From assembly GCA_003280495.1 (NCBI GenBank), contig QCET01000001.1, forward strand, positions 41,301 through 105,300: DNA of 64,000 nucleotides, in the 5' to 3' direction. Source of the stretch: Pelagibacteraceae bacterium AG-359-E06. GTDB lineage: Bacteria; Pseudomonadota; Alphaproteobacteria; Pelagibacterales; Pelagibacteraceae. The first letter of the stretch is position 1; every line of letters starts with the position of its first letter. The notes below the pieces were generated by a model that ran no database searches, had not been told where the DNA came from, and saw nothing but the letters and a program-made list of their open reading frames with translations. Below, one piece after another: positions 39,177-49,123 of the stretch. The translations under genes and the position numbers were made by a program.

Positions 39177-40358
39177 TTATAATAGTTTCTTATGATAATT
39201 GATAAATTTTTCTACTTTAGACTTTGAAAACATTTTGTTTTCATCAAAAGAAACTTTTTTTATCGAATATGCTTTGTTTTTTGTTTCTCTACTTAGAATA
39301 ATGATATTACCTTTATACAATTTTAATTTAATTTTACCGTTAATTTTTGATTTCTTTTTATCTATTATTTTTTGAATTTTAATTCTTTCTTTTGAGAACC
39401 AAAATCCATTATATATTAGCTCGGCAAACCTTGGCATAATTTCATCATTCTCGTGCATTGTTTTCTTATCAAGGGTTATTGATTGTATAGCTCTATTTGC
39501 AAATAAGAGCACTGTTCCTCCTGGTGTTTCATAAACGCCTCTTGATTTTATACCTATAAACCTATTTTCAACTAAATCGACTCTTCCAATACCATTTTTC
39601 CCAGAGATTAAATTTAATTTTGAAAGTAGCTTTGCAGGTGAATACTTTTTATTGTTTAAAGCAACAGGATTTCCATTTTTATATTCTATATTTATAACGG
39701 TAGACTTATTGGGAGCTTTTTCCAGCGAAGTTGTTCTTTGAAATATAAATTCTGGTGCGCATTTTCTTGGATCCTCAAGAATTTTTCCTTCAGTCGAAGT
39801 ATGCAATAGATTATCATCTACTGAAAAGGGTGGCTCCCCTTTTTTATCTTTAGGCACTAAAATCCCGTTTCTTTTTGCATATTTTATTAAGTCATTTCTC
39901 GATTGCATCTTCCATTCTCTCCAAGGAGCAATAATTTTTATTTTTGGACCAAAGTAATGATAACCAAGTTCAAATCTTACTTGGTCATTTCCTTTTCCTG
40001 TAGCACCGTGAGAAACAGCTTGTGCTTTGAATTTTTTTGCTATTTCAATCTGCCTCTTAGCTATTAAAGGTCTGGCAATAGATGTTCCTAGAAGGTAAGT
40101 TCCTTCATAAAGAGCATTTCCCCTTAACATCGGAAACACATAGTCTTTAACAAAAATTTCTTTGAGATCCTCGATGATAATTTTTTTTACTCCTAGTTTT
40201 TTAGCATTTTTATAAATAGTTTTCCTATCAATGTTTTGACCCAAATCTGCTGTGTAGCAAATTATTTCTGCTTTATATTTTTCCTGAAGCCATTTTAATA
40301 TAACGGAAGTATCCAATCCACCTGAGTAGGCTAATACAATTTTTTTGATTTTTTTCAT
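39177..40358 (-). CDS. argG: argininosuccinate synthase
   Basis: IVLAYSGGLDTSVILKWL, AVSHGATGKGNDQVRFE, SVDDNLLHTSTEGKILEDP. Confidence 0.98.
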   Translation of the reverse strand: MKKIKKIVLAYSGGLDTSVILKWLQEKYKAEIICYTADLGQNIDRKTIYKNAKKLGVKKIIIEDLKEIFVKDYVFPMLRGNALYEGTYLLGTSIARPLIAKRQIEIAKKFKAQAVSHGATGKGNDQVRFELGYHYFGPKIKIIAPWREWKMQSRNDLIKYAKRNGILVPKDKKGEPPFSVDDNLLHTSTEGKILEDPRKCAPEFIFQRTTSLEKAPNKSTVINIEYKNGNPVALNNKKYSPAKLLSKLNLISGKNGIGRVDLVENRFIGIKSRGVYETPGGTVLLFANRAIQSITLDKKTMHENDEIMPRFAELIYNGFWFSKERIKIQKIIDKKKSKINGKIKLKLYKGNIIILSRETKNKAYSIKKVSFDENKMFSKSKVEKFINYHKKLL

Positions 40359-40369
40359 TCTAATGTTGT

Positions 40370-40876
40370 TTATCTTCTACAATTTTTTCTAGCAGCATTA
40401 TATGCATCAGTGAAACCCATCAAAGAATAAGTATCGATTGTTTTATTGCCTCTAGAGGAGATCCCGATAACTTTTGCTTTGTTTGATTTTTTCATTGCTC
40501 TAATCATTCTAATTTCATCATCGTAGCTGACTAACCAAGCAAAATTATCTTTAATTTCTAGTTTAAAATTCGAATTACCAACATTTACTCTAACCTGTGA
40601 TTTTTTCTTATATTTATAACCACCTGTTATACTTATTTCATTATTTATGCTTTCGCTTGGTCTGAAAGATACAAAAATTCTAGACTCGGCTCTACTTAAA
40701 TTTTTTGGACTCATATTCGTTGGCATTGAGACTGCAAAACAAACTTTTTTGCCATCTTTGCTCATATATTGACTTTCCCACATTTTAAATTTTTTTTCAG
40801 TTTTTATTTCTGCAAAAGATTGCAAATTATAAAAACACAAAAGCAAAGTTATAACTGATATTTTTCTTATGGACAT
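40370..40876 (-). CDS. invasion-associated locus B (IalB)-like periplasmic protein
   Basis: Signal peptide; KVCFAVSMPTNMSPKNLSRAESRIFVSFRPSESINNEISITGGYKYKK. Confidence 0.65.
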   Translation of the reverse strand: MSIRKISVITLLLCFYNLQSFAEIKTEKKFKMWESQYMSKDGKKVCFAVSMPTNMSPKNLSRAESRIFVSFRPSESINNEISITGGYKYKKKSQVRVNVGNSNFKLEIKDNFAWLVSYDDEIRMIRAMKKSNKAKVIGISSRGNKTIDTYSLMGFTDAYNAARKNCRR

Positions 40877-41913
40877 GGGTTTGAATATACTAATTGTACT
40901 TTATTAATATCCTCTAATATTTTATCATTAAGCTCGATGTTTATGCTATCAATATTAAGTTTAAGCTGATCCATTTTAGTTGCTCCAATCAATACTGATG
41001 TAACAAAAGGTTTTATTTCGCAAAATTTAATAGCCATTTGACAGGGGTCTAAGTTATAGGTATTTGCAATTTTTATATACTCTTTTATCGCACTTTCAGA
41101 ATTAGGGGTTCTGTATCTTGGGTATCTATTACCAAATAGCTTTAATCTACTACCTTCGGGGAGTTTACCATCTAGATATTTTCCACTCAACGTACCGCTT
41201 GCTAGAGGTGAATAAGCCAATAAACCAACATTTTCTCTGATAGAAATTTCAGATAATCCAACTTCAAAACTTCTATTCAAAAGATTATATGGATTTTGAA
41301 TACTAACTACCCTTGAGAGCTTTTTTATTTCTGAGAATTTTAAATATTCAGAAGTTCCCCAAGGTGTTTCATTTGAAATTCCAAAGCTCCTTATCTTTCC
41401 TTTTTTTATACTCTCTTCTAGAGTTTCAATAACTTCTAAAATTGTATTATTTTCCTCCGTTTCTTTGTGAACATACTCCAAACCTGAGAAAACGTTTATT
41501 GGTCTATCAGGCCAGTGAAGTTGATAAAGATCAATATAATCAGTATCTAAATCTTTTAAAGATCTATCTAAAGCAAAAGAAATTTGAGATTTGTTAAGTC
41601 TAGTTTGTTCTGAATTTTCTCTGAACCAATCCATACCAGATCTTCCTACAATTTTGTCAGCAATTATTATTTTATTTCTATTTCTTTTATTTTTTATCCA
41701 TCTACCAATAATTCTACTTGTTTCACCCCTGGTTTTACTAGAAGGTGGAACCGGATAAAGTTCTGCAGTATCAAAAAAATTTACTCCAGCATCCTGTGCA
41801 TAATCCATTTGATCAAATGCTTCCTTTTCAGAATTTTGTTCACCCCATGTCATTGTACCAAGTCCAATGGTGCTTACTTTGATGTCTGATTTGCCTAGAC
41901 TTTTATAATTCAT
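40867..41913 (-). CDS. aldo/keto reductase (Tas-like)
   Basis: LGKSDIKVSTIGLGTMTWGEQNSEKEAFDQMDYAQDAGVNFFDTAELYPVP; RSFGISNETPWG. Confidence 0.93.
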   Translation of the reverse strand: MNYKSLGKSDIKVSTIGLGTMTWGEQNSEKEAFDQMDYAQDAGVNFFDTAELYPVPPSSKTRGETSRIIGRWIKNKRNRNKIIIADKIVGRSGMDWFRENSEQTRLNKSQISFALDRSLKDLDTDYIDLYQLHWPDRPINVFSGLEYVHKETEENNTILEVIETLEESIKKGKIRSFGISNETPWGTSEYLKFSEIKKLSRVVSIQNPYNLLNRSFEVGLSEISIRENVGLLAYSPLASGTLSGKYLDGKLPEGSRLKLFGNRYPRYRTPNSESAIKEYIKIANTYNLDPCQMAIKFCEIKPFVTSVLIGATKMDQLKLNIDSINIELNDKILEDINKVQLVYSNPCP

Positions 41914-41968
41914 ATTATTTTTATAAATTTCATGATAGTTAATATCAGATAGTTATAAAAAATAAATA

Positions 41969-42550
41969 ATGAGTGAACAAATATTAATTTTATTTCAAAT
42001 TATCTTAATTGACCTAGTTCTAGCTGCAGATAATGCAATCATTATAGGTATGCTTGCTTCAAATTTTAAAAAATCACTCAGAAATAGAATAATGTTTTGG
42101 GGAATTAGCTTGGCAGTAATTTTTAGAATTATTTTTGCTCTCCTAACAGTTTTTTTACTACAAATCACTGGGCTAAAATTAGTTGGTGGATTAATTTTAT
42201 TATGGGTTGTTTATAAACTTTATAAAGATGTAGTTAAAAGAATCGAACCAAAAACAAAAAAAGTAGTATCAGGGCAAAGCTCTTTATTGAGTGCAGTTAT
42301 AACAATTGCGATTGCAGATATTAGTTTAAGTTTAGATAACGTGCTTGGCGTTGCAGGTGCAGCAAAAGACCATTATTATATATTGGCTTTCGGTTTAGTA
42401 TTATCTATCATCTTAATGGCAACAATGGCTAAGTTGATTTCAAATTTAATAATCAAATACCGGTGGATCGCTTGGTTAGGTTTATTTGCAATATTATATG
42501 TCGCATTAGATTTAATTTACACTGATTTAAAAAACCTAATGGTTTTTTGA
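41969..42550 (+). CDS. TerC/YjbE family integral membrane protein
   Basis: DLVLAADNAIIIGM, ADISLSLDNVLGVAGAA. Confidence 0.93.
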   Translation: MSEQILILFQIILIDLVLAADNAIIIGMLASNFKKSLRNRIMFWGISLAVIFRIIFALLTVFLLQITGLKLVGGLILLWVVYKLYKDVVKRIEPKTKKVVSGQSSLLSAVITIAIADISLSLDNVLGVAGAAKDHYYILAFGLVLSIILMATMAKLISNLIIKYRWIAWLGLFAILYVALDLIYTDLKNLMVF

Positions 42551-42597
42551 TATTTTTAAGGCTTGAATTTTATTTATTTTTGATCATATATATCGTT

Positions 42598-43356
42598 ATG
42601 AATTTAAAAGACAGAATTAGTAAAATACAATCGACTGCAACAGCCGAAACTTCCAAAGTAGATCAAGGTTTAAGATCATACATGCTGAAAGTGTATAATT
42701 ATATGTCTTCAGGGGTCTTGCTGACAGGCATAGTTGCATTAATAGTTTTTAAGTATGCCGTAGTAACTGATGGATCAGGTAATATTGTTGAACTATCACC
42801 ATTAGGAGAAGCAATTTATCAATCTGCTTTAATGTGGGTTGTGGCTTTAGCGCCATTAGGGATTGTGTTTTATATGAGTTTTGGAATTAATAAAATGAGC
42901 GCATCTAAAGCTCAAACTGTATTTTGGATATTCGCAGCATTAATGGGAGCTTCTTTATCCTCAATTTTTATTGTCTATACAATGCCAAGTATTGCGAGAG
43001 TATTTTTTATTACATCTGCAACATTTGGTGCCATGAGTTTGTATGGTTACACGACTAAAAAAGATTTAACTGGCTGGGGATCTTTTTTAATGATGGGATT
43101 AATTGGAATAATTATTGCTTCTATCGTTAATATATTTTTAAAATCTTCTGCAATGCATTTTATTATATCAATAATTGGAGTGCTAGTGTTCGTAGGTTTG
43201 ACAGCTTATGATACTCAAAAAATCAAACACATGTATTACGCTTCTGACAGTGGCGAGGTTATGGGTAAAAAAGCTGTGATGGGAGCTTTAACGTTATATC
43301 TAGACTTTATAAATTTATTCATAATGTTGTTAAGACTATTTGGACAAAGAAGATAA
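42598..43356 (+). CDS. Bax inhibitor-1/YccA family membrane protein
   Basis: GLRSYMLKVYNYMSSGVLLTGIVAL, SLYGYTTKKDLTGWGSFLMMGLIG, LTAYDTQKIK, LYLDFINLFIMLLRLFG; start shifted to 42598. Confidence 0.95.
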   Translation: MNLKDRISKIQSTATAETSKVDQGLRSYMLKVYNYMSSGVLLTGIVALIVFKYAVVTDGSGNIVELSPLGEAIYQSALMWVVALAPLGIVFYMSFGINKMSASKAQTVFWIFAALMGASLSSIFIVYTMPSIARVFFITSATFGAMSLYGYTTKKDLTGWGSFLMMGLIGIIIASIVNIFLKSSAMHFIISIIGVLVFVGLTAYDTQKIKHMYYASDSGEVMGKKAVMGALTLYLDFINLFIMLLRLFGQRR

Positions 43357-43360
43357 CATT

Positions 43361-43492
43361 TTAATTTCTTGAACATCTTTTAGAACAGTATTTAACATTT
43401 TCCCAATTATTTCTCCATTTTTTTCTCCAGGTAAATTCTAGTCCACAAGTTGGGCAGTTTTTTTTTGGTAATCTTCCTTTCTTTCTTTTCAT
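43361..43492 (-). CDS. DUF2256 zinc-ribbon-like protein (43 aa), not in ORF track
   Basis: Manual translation [43 protein letters not shown]; CPxCxxxFxWRKKW...VxYCSxRC. Confidence 0.93.
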   Translation of the reverse strand: MKRKKGRLPKKNCPTCGLEFTWRKKWRNNWENVKYCSKRCSRN

Positions 43493-43824
43493 TTAATAAC
43501 TTTTAAGTTTCTTTTTTGTAAAAAACTAACGGCACTTTTTAATTCGTTAGTATTCTTTATAATTTTACCGTGTTGGTTTTTAACTTGGTATTTAAAATCT
43601 TTTTTACCCTTAAGTATCTTGATAATTTGCAACAAAGGTTTTTCAGATGATCTTCTATAAATATCAAAGCTGATTAAATTTTTATTAATATAAAATGCAT
43701 AATCTTTCCATTCACCTTTGGAGACCATTTTTCCATATAGATTAAGAATTTCACCAAGTTCATTTTTATTAAAAAAGTTTTCCTTATCGATTTCTTTATT
43801 TTTTATTAACTTATATCTAAACAT
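43489..43824 (-). CDS. DUF2794 family protein
   Basis: [50 protein letters not shown]. Confidence 0.85.
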   Translation of the reverse strand: MFRYKLIKNKEIDKENFFNKNELGEILNLYGKMVSKGEWKDYAFYINKNLISFDIYRRSSEKPLLQIIKILKGKKDFKYQVKNQHGKIIKNTNELKSAVSFLQKRNLKVIK

Positions 43825-44362
43825 TTGTAATTCTAAATTTTTCTATTATTCTAATTTGAAATATCGTAAATATAAAAGTAATTGGAAGAATCCCAAAAAC
43901 CTTAAATTGTACCCATATTTCTTCTGACTGTGTTCTCCATACCATCTCATTTAAAAATGCCAAAAATACAAAAAAATAGATCCACCTATCAGTTAATATT
44001 TTCCATCCTTCATCTTTTAATTTAATAGAATTTTCTAAAAGCAATTGTAGTAAAGATTTTTTGAGAAAAAACTTCCCGTACATTAATATTAATGCAAAAA
44101 GAATATTTATAATGGTGGGTTTCATATAAAAAAAAACTTTGTTATCAAAATAAATTGTAAGTCCACCAAATACTGACACTAGAACAGCACCAATTATTGG
44201 CATAGGGCTAATTTTTTTTTCAAAACAATACATTATTATTATTGAAATGACTGTTGCAACAATTAGAGGCAATATTGCCTCGATCATTCCGTATTTTTTA
44301 TAAAAAATAAAAAATATCAGCAAAGGCCCAAAGTCTGATATAATCTTTAAAAATTTATTCAT
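43817..44362 (-). CDS. septation protein A family inner-membrane protein (YciB/IspZ)
   Basis: FLKIISDFGPLLIFFIFYKKYGMIEAILPLIVAT, FFLKKSLLQLLLENSIKLKDEGWKILTDRW; start trimmed to ATG at 44362. Confidence 0.9.
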   Translation of the reverse strand: MNKFLKIISDFGPLLIFFIFYKKYGMIEAILPLIVATVISIIIMYCFEKKISPMPIIGAVLVSVFGGLTIYFDNKVFFYMKPTIINILFALILMYGKFFLKKSLLQLLLENSIKLKDEGWKILTDRWIYFFVFLAFLNEMVWRTQSEEIWVQFKVFGILPITFIFTIFQIRIIEKFRITNV

Positions 44363-45038
44363 GAGAATAATAGCTATAATAATTTTTTTCACGCTAATTT
44401 GCAAAAACTTAATTGCAGAAGAATATAATTATAAGATTTCTACACTAAACGTTACTTTTGCTACAATTTCGTTAAATTTAAACAAATCATATGCCGCTGC
44501 AAATATAAAAAGCAAAGGGTTAATTGGTTTTTTTTATAAATTTCAATCAACTGCTTTCACATCTTACGATGATAATACATCGGAGTACAAATATACTAGA
44601 AGTAAAAAAAACTTTAGCAAAAAACTTAATGCTAAGTTTATGGGCAAGGACGCAAGAATCAACTTTGAAAACATCAAAACAAAAAAGGGTTACAAAAAAA
44701 TTAATATTTCAGATTTAACTAAGGTGAGCGATCCCTTATCAGCTCTGACTGAAATTTTAAAAAAAGGACTAAATAATTGTAATTTCAGTGAAAAAGTTTT
44801 TGATGGTGAGGATGTGTATATCTTGAAACTGGTTGATACTAATTTGACCAGAAATGAGCACAAACTATGTACGCTTTATTATCAAACAGTTTCTGGTCAT
44901 AAGATTAAAAGAGAAAAAAAATTAAATAATATTAAAATTAACATTTTTTATCCCGTGCATAATAGAGATATTTCAAATATTTATTTTGAAACCAAGGTAA
45001 ACAACATACCAATGAAAATGATATCCACGACAAAATAA
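44361..45038 (+). CDS. DUF3108 domain periplasmic protein
   Basis: Signal peptide, IKSKGLIGFFYKFQS, DPLSALTEIL, FDGEDVYILKL. Confidence 0.82.
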   Translation: MRIIAIIIFFTLICKNLIAEEYNYKISTLNVTFATISLNLNKSYAAANIKSKGLIGFFYKFQSTAFTSYDDNTSEYKYTRSKKNFSKKLNAKFMGKDARINFENIKTKKGYKKINISDLTKVSDPLSALTEILKKGLNNCNFSEKVFDGEDVYILKLVDTNLTRNEHKLCTLYYQTVSGHKIKREKKLNNIKINIFYPVHNRDISNIYFETKVNNIPMKMISTTK

Positions 45039-45081
45039 TATCTTGATTTTTATCTTAAGATAACTACTTATAATTAATAAA

Positions 45082-45411
45082 ATGTTGAAAAATCCTAAAA
45101 AAGCAAAATTTTCAATTGGTGAAGTAGTTAAACACAGGCTATTTGATTTTAGAGGAGTTATTTACGATGTTGATTTTGAGTTTAATAATTCTGAGGAGTG
45201 GTATCAATCAATACCAAAAGATGTAAGGCCAAGAAAAGATCAGCCCTTTTACCATCTTTTGGCAGAAAATGAGGAAATAACTTATGAGGCTTATGTTTCA
45301 GAACAAAATTTATTACTAGATGATAGAAAAGAGCCAATTAGCCATCCTTTAATAAAGGAGATATTTAATGGCCAAAACCAAGATGGACTATATTTAAAAT
45401 CTTCCAATTAA
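45082..45411 (+). CDS. hspQ: HspQ family heat shock protein
   Basis: AKFSIGEVVKHRLFDFRGVIYDVDFEFNNSEEWY, PRKDQPFYHLLAE, YEAYVSEQNLL. Confidence 0.93.
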   Translation: MLKNPKKAKFSIGEVVKHRLFDFRGVIYDVDFEFNNSEEWYQSIPKDVRPRKDQPFYHLLAENEEITYEAYVSEQNLLLDDRKEPISHPLIKEIFNGQNQDGLYLKSSN

Positions 45412-45476
45412 CCTGCCACAAATTAAACAATATTCACACAATGATCTGACAAAATAAAGGTCTACATAAGAATTAA

Positions 45477-45527
45477 TTGTCCAGTTCGGAGTTTTCTGTC
45501 CCAATCTCCCTTCTTCGAGCTGGACAA
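45477..45527 (+). ncRNA. Candidate structured RNA / regulatory hairpin upstream of ccmC
   Basis: TTGTCCAGTTCG (45477-45488) pairs with CGAGCTGGACAA (45516-45527): 12 bp, one U-G wobble as RNA on + strand. Confidence 0.5.
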
Positions 45528-45572
45528 ACTTTGTCACATTAAAATTTCCAATTATAAAGTACATAATTTAAT

Positions 45573-46277
45573 ATGCGTAGAATTTTTGAAAACAAAAAAA
45601 TTGTAGGTATTTACAACGATTACTTTGACTATCTTAAAATTACTTTTTTAGTTTTATTAATAATAGGTTTAGTATTATCATTTTTTTTCTCACCATCCGA
45701 TTATCTGCAAGGCGAAGTAGTTAGAATAATGTATGTTCATGTACCTTCTTCGTGGTTAGCATTAATGATTTTTTCAGCGATGAGCGTTTTCTCCCTTATA
45801 AGTTTAATTTTTAGGTTTAGAATATTCACAATCTTTACTAAAAGCTTAGCTCCAATTGGATTTACTTTTTCATTGATATCTATTTTTACCGGATCTTTAT
45901 GGGGACAACCAACCTGGGGTACTTTTTGGACGTGGGACGCAAGACTTACCTCAATGATGTTATTAGTTTTGTTATACATTTTTTATATTTTAAGCTGGGT
46001 CGTGATTAAAAATATTTTTACTGCTGATAAAATATCGTCATTGATCGCGGTTTTTGGTCTTGCAAATATTCCATTAATAAAATTTTCAGTTATTTGGTGG
46101 AACACTTTGCATCAACCTGCAAGCATAAAATTTTTAGAGGAAAGCACAATACATGAAAGTATGCTTGCTCCATTAATGTTTATGTTTATCGCTTTTGCAT
46201 GTTTTTCATTGATGGTTTTTTTGATAAGGTTTAAAGTTGAGAGTTTTAAGCTGAAAATTCTTAGAGAAAAAAGTTAA
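45573..46277 (+). CDS. ccmC: heme ABC exporter / heme handling protein CcmC
   Basis: MYVHVPSSWLALMIF, GSLWGQPTWGTFWTWDARLTSMMLLVLLYI, WWNTLHQPASI. Confidence 0.97.
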   Translation: MRRIFENKKIVGIYNDYFDYLKITFLVLLIIGLVLSFFFSPSDYLQGEVVRIMYVHVPSSWLALMIFSAMSVFSLISLIFRFRIFTIFTKSLAPIGFTFSLISIFTGSLWGQPTWGTFWTWDARLTSMMLLVLLYIFYILSWVVIKNIFTADKISSLIAVFGLANIPLIKFSVIWWNTLHQPASIKFLEESTIHESMLAPLMFMFIAFACFSLMVFLIRFKVESFKLKILREKS

Positions 46278-46292
46278 TCAAAGGTTTGAATA

Positions 46293-46727
46293 ATGAGCAC
46301 AAATACAAATAAAAGAATAGTAATATTTTTAATATCAATAATAACTTTTTTAATAATATCGAAGTTTTTGTTTAGTGCTTTGAGGGAAAATACTATATAT
46401 TTTTTCTCACCGACAGAGGTATCTGACCTTATCAAACTACCAAATAAAAAAATTAGAATTGGTGGAATGGTTAAAAAAGACTCAATCAATGAAGAAAACA
46501 AAAAGTATAATTTTATAATTACAGATTTTAATAAAGAAATATCCGTAACATATTCGGGTATTCTACCAAATTTGTTTGTTGAAGGCCAAGGAGCGGTTGT
46601 AGAAGGAAATTTAATTTCAAGAAAAACTTTTGTAGGTACAAAAATTTTAGCTAAACATGACGAAAATTATATGCCTAAGGAGGTAGCAGACAGTCTCAAG
46701 AAAATTGGTAATTTTAAAAGAAAATGA
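46293..46727 (+). CDS. ccmE: cytochrome c maturation heme chaperone CcmE
   Basis: FFSPTEV, IRIGGMVKKDS, VTYSGILPNLFVEGQGAVVEG, AKHDENYMP heme-binding His. Confidence 0.96.
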   Translation: MSTNTNKRIVIFLISIITFLIISKFLFSALRENTIYFFSPTEVSDLIKLPNKKIRIGGMVKKDSINEENKKYNFIITDFNKEISVTYSGILPNLFVEGQGAVVEGNLISRKTFVGTKILAKHDENYMPKEVADSLKKIGNFKRK

Positions 46728-46733
46728 TTGACC

Positions 46734-48602
46734 ATGAATAATATTATTGGAAATAGTCTTGTCTTATTATCACTAATGACATCACTTTCTACTTCTTTTC
46801 TATTTTTTAAAAAAAATTATTCTCATTACCTAAAAACTTATATTGCGAGCTGTATTTTTTGTTTTTTTAGTTTTATCTTTTTAATTTATTGTTTTGTGAT
46901 CTCAGATTTTTATGTAAGTGCTGTTTACCAAAACTCACATACTACAAAACCATTAATTTATAAGATCGCCGGCTCTTGGGGAAATCATGAAGGTAGTATG
47001 CTATTATTTATTTGTATTATTGCTTTGTACGGATTTGCTTTTTGTTATTTTTCAAAAAATTTTGATAATAAATTTAAATATCTAACAGTTTTTTTTCAAA
47101 ATAATTTAACGATGATATTTTTAATCTACTTATTTTTTCTATCAAATCCTTTTGATTACGTTTCGTCTGACCCTACCCAAGGGTTAGGTCTAAACCCAAT
47201 TTTGCAAGATCCTCTACTTTTAATACACCCTCCATTTTTGTATTTTGGTTATATAGGTTTCTCATTAATATTAAGTTTGGTTCTATCTGGCTTAATAAAT
47301 AATTCTTTTGACAGTGTATGGGCTAAGTTGTCAAAAAAATGGGTAATTATTTCTTGGATTTTTTTAACAATTGGAATTCTTTTAGGTTCAATTTGGGCTT
47401 ATTACGAATTAGGTTGGGGCGGCTATTGGTTTTGGGATCCTGTTGAGAATGCATCCTTAATGCCATGGATACTTTCTGTTGCTCTTATTCACTCATTGTT
47501 AATTATGGAAAGGAGTAACACATTTAAATCTTGGACTGCATTGCTTGCAATTTCTACCTTTGCTTTAAGTTTATTCGGGACTTTTCTGGTTCGTTCCGGA
47601 ATATTAAATTCTGTTCATACTTTCGCAAATGACCCAGAAAGGGGTTTATTTATATTAGGAATTATAATTTTAATAATATTCTTTTCTCTAGCTATCTATA
47701 TTTTTAAAAGTGATTTTGTTGAAAAAAAAAATAATATTATGTTTTTAAGCAAAGAAAATTTCCTAGTATTTAATAATCTTTTCTTAATTTTATTTCTGAT
47801 AATAGTTATAATCGGCACAGTATACCCAATAGTGTTATCAGCAGTTGCAAACCAAAATATCTCAGTAGGACCGTTTTATTACAATACTATTTTAGCGCCG
47901 TTTGTTTTCATTTTTTTATTTTTAATGGGAACAGGACCATTAATGAAATGGTATAAAAACGATTTTAATGCAAAGAAGAACTTAATTATTTCAATAGGTC
48001 TAATATCATGTATCCTAGCATTGATAATTTCGTACTTTTCTAGCGAAACTAACATTATTTATATATTGGGATTAATTTTCTCTTTTTATTTAATTGTTGC
48101 TACGATTTTTGAATTATTTTCGAGCAAAAATCAATTCAATTTCAAGCAATACTTAAGTAAAAATCTATCTCATCTAGGATTTGGACTTTTAATTTTATCA
48201 ATAACATTAAATAGTTTTTTCTCTAAAGAATATAATTTTATGATTAACGTGAACGACAAATATGTATCAGATGATTTAGAAATTACTTTTGAAGAATTTA
48301 ATATATCTAAGGATATTAATTTTGATCAATTTTCTACAATTTTCAAAATAAAAACAAATGATAAATCATTCACATTAAGTCCATCGATTCGTAAGTATAA
48401 TCAACCTGAACAACTTACTTCTGAAATATCAATTAAAAATACGTTACTAAAAGATTTTTATTTAGCGATAAACTATTCTTCCATCGGAAATAAAAGATTA
48501 ATAGGAGCCAGATATTATGAAAATTTTTTTATACTAGGTATATGGATATCTAGTTTAATCATAGTTTTAGGTGGTCTCTCAAGATTATTTATTAGGAAAT
48601 AA
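46734..48602 (+). CDS. ccmF: cytochrome c heme lyase CcmF
   Basis: AGSWGNHEGSMLLF, GWGGYWFWDPVENASLMPW, GTFLVRSGILNSVHTFANDPERG; start moved from TTG 46728 to ATG 46734. Confidence 0.97.
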   Translation: MNNIIGNSLVLLSLMTSLSTSFLFFKKNYSHYLKTYIASCIFCFFSFIFLIYCFVISDFYVSAVYQNSHTTKPLIYKIAGSWGNHEGSMLLFICIIALYGFAFCYFSKNFDNKFKYLTVFFQNNLTMIFLIYLFFLSNPFDYVSSDPTQGLGLNPILQDPLLLIHPPFLYFGYIGFSLILSLVLSGLINNSFDSVWAKLSKKWVIISWIFLTIGILLGSIWAYYELGWGGYWFWDPVENASLMPWILSVALIHSLLIMERSNTFKSWTALLAISTFALSLFGTFLVRSGILNSVHTFANDPERGLFILGIIILIIFFSLAIYIFKSDFVEKKNNIMFLSKENFLVFNNLFLILFLIIVIIGTVYPIVLSAVANQNISVGPFYYNTILAPFVFIFLFLMGTGPLMKWYKNDFNAKKNLIISIGLISCILALIISYFSSETNIIYILGLIFSFYLIVATIFELFSSKNQFNFKQYLSKNLSHLGFGLLILSITLNSFFSKEYNFMINVNDKYVSDDLEITFEEFNISKDINFDQFSTIFKIKTNDKSFTLSPSIRKYNQPEQLTSEISIKNTLLKDFYLAINYSSIGNKRLIGARYYENFFILGIWISSLIIVLGGLSRLFIRK

Positions 48603-49123
48603 TGTTAAAAAAAAAAATTGCGATTTTAGGAATTTCTACACTATTAATTTCAATAGTATTTGTTTTTGTTATATTAAATGACAATAAACATTTACCATCA
48701 GCAACGATTGGATCAACGCTAGATCCTATAAAAGGATACTTAGTTGATGATATAAAAAAAAGTAAAATATTATTAAATTCAGAACTAAATAATGAAAAAT
48801 TTTTAATTAATATTTTTTCCTCTTGGTGCGCTCCGTGCAGAGATGAACACAAGTATCTTTTAAAGTTTAAAAATAGTAACATTAAAATAATTGGTATAAA
48901 TTACAAAGATAGCAAAAAAAATATGTCATCATTCCTAAATGAACTCGGCAATCCTTATTATGCAATAGTTGATGATAAAGATGGATATCAAAGTATTAAA
49001 TTAGGAGCATTTGGGGTTCCGGAGACATTCTTAATTGATAAAAAAAAGAATATAGTTTTGAAGCAAATTGGTCCTATAGATGATAATATTTATATTAAAT
49101 TTTTAGAGATTTTAAAAAAATGA
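48602..49123 (+). CDS. ccmG: thiol:disulfide interchange protein CcmG/DsbE
   Basis: NIFSSWCAPCRDEHKYLL, GAFGVPETFLID. Confidence 0.93.
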   Translation: MLKKKIAILGISTLLISIVFVFVILNDNKHLPSATIGSTLDPIKGYLVDDIKKSKILLNSELNNEKFLINIFSSWCAPCRDEHKYLLKFKNSNIKIIGINYKDSKKNMSSFLNELGNPYYAIVDDKDGYQSIKLGAFGVPETFLIDKKKNIVLKQIGPIDDNIYIKFLEILKK

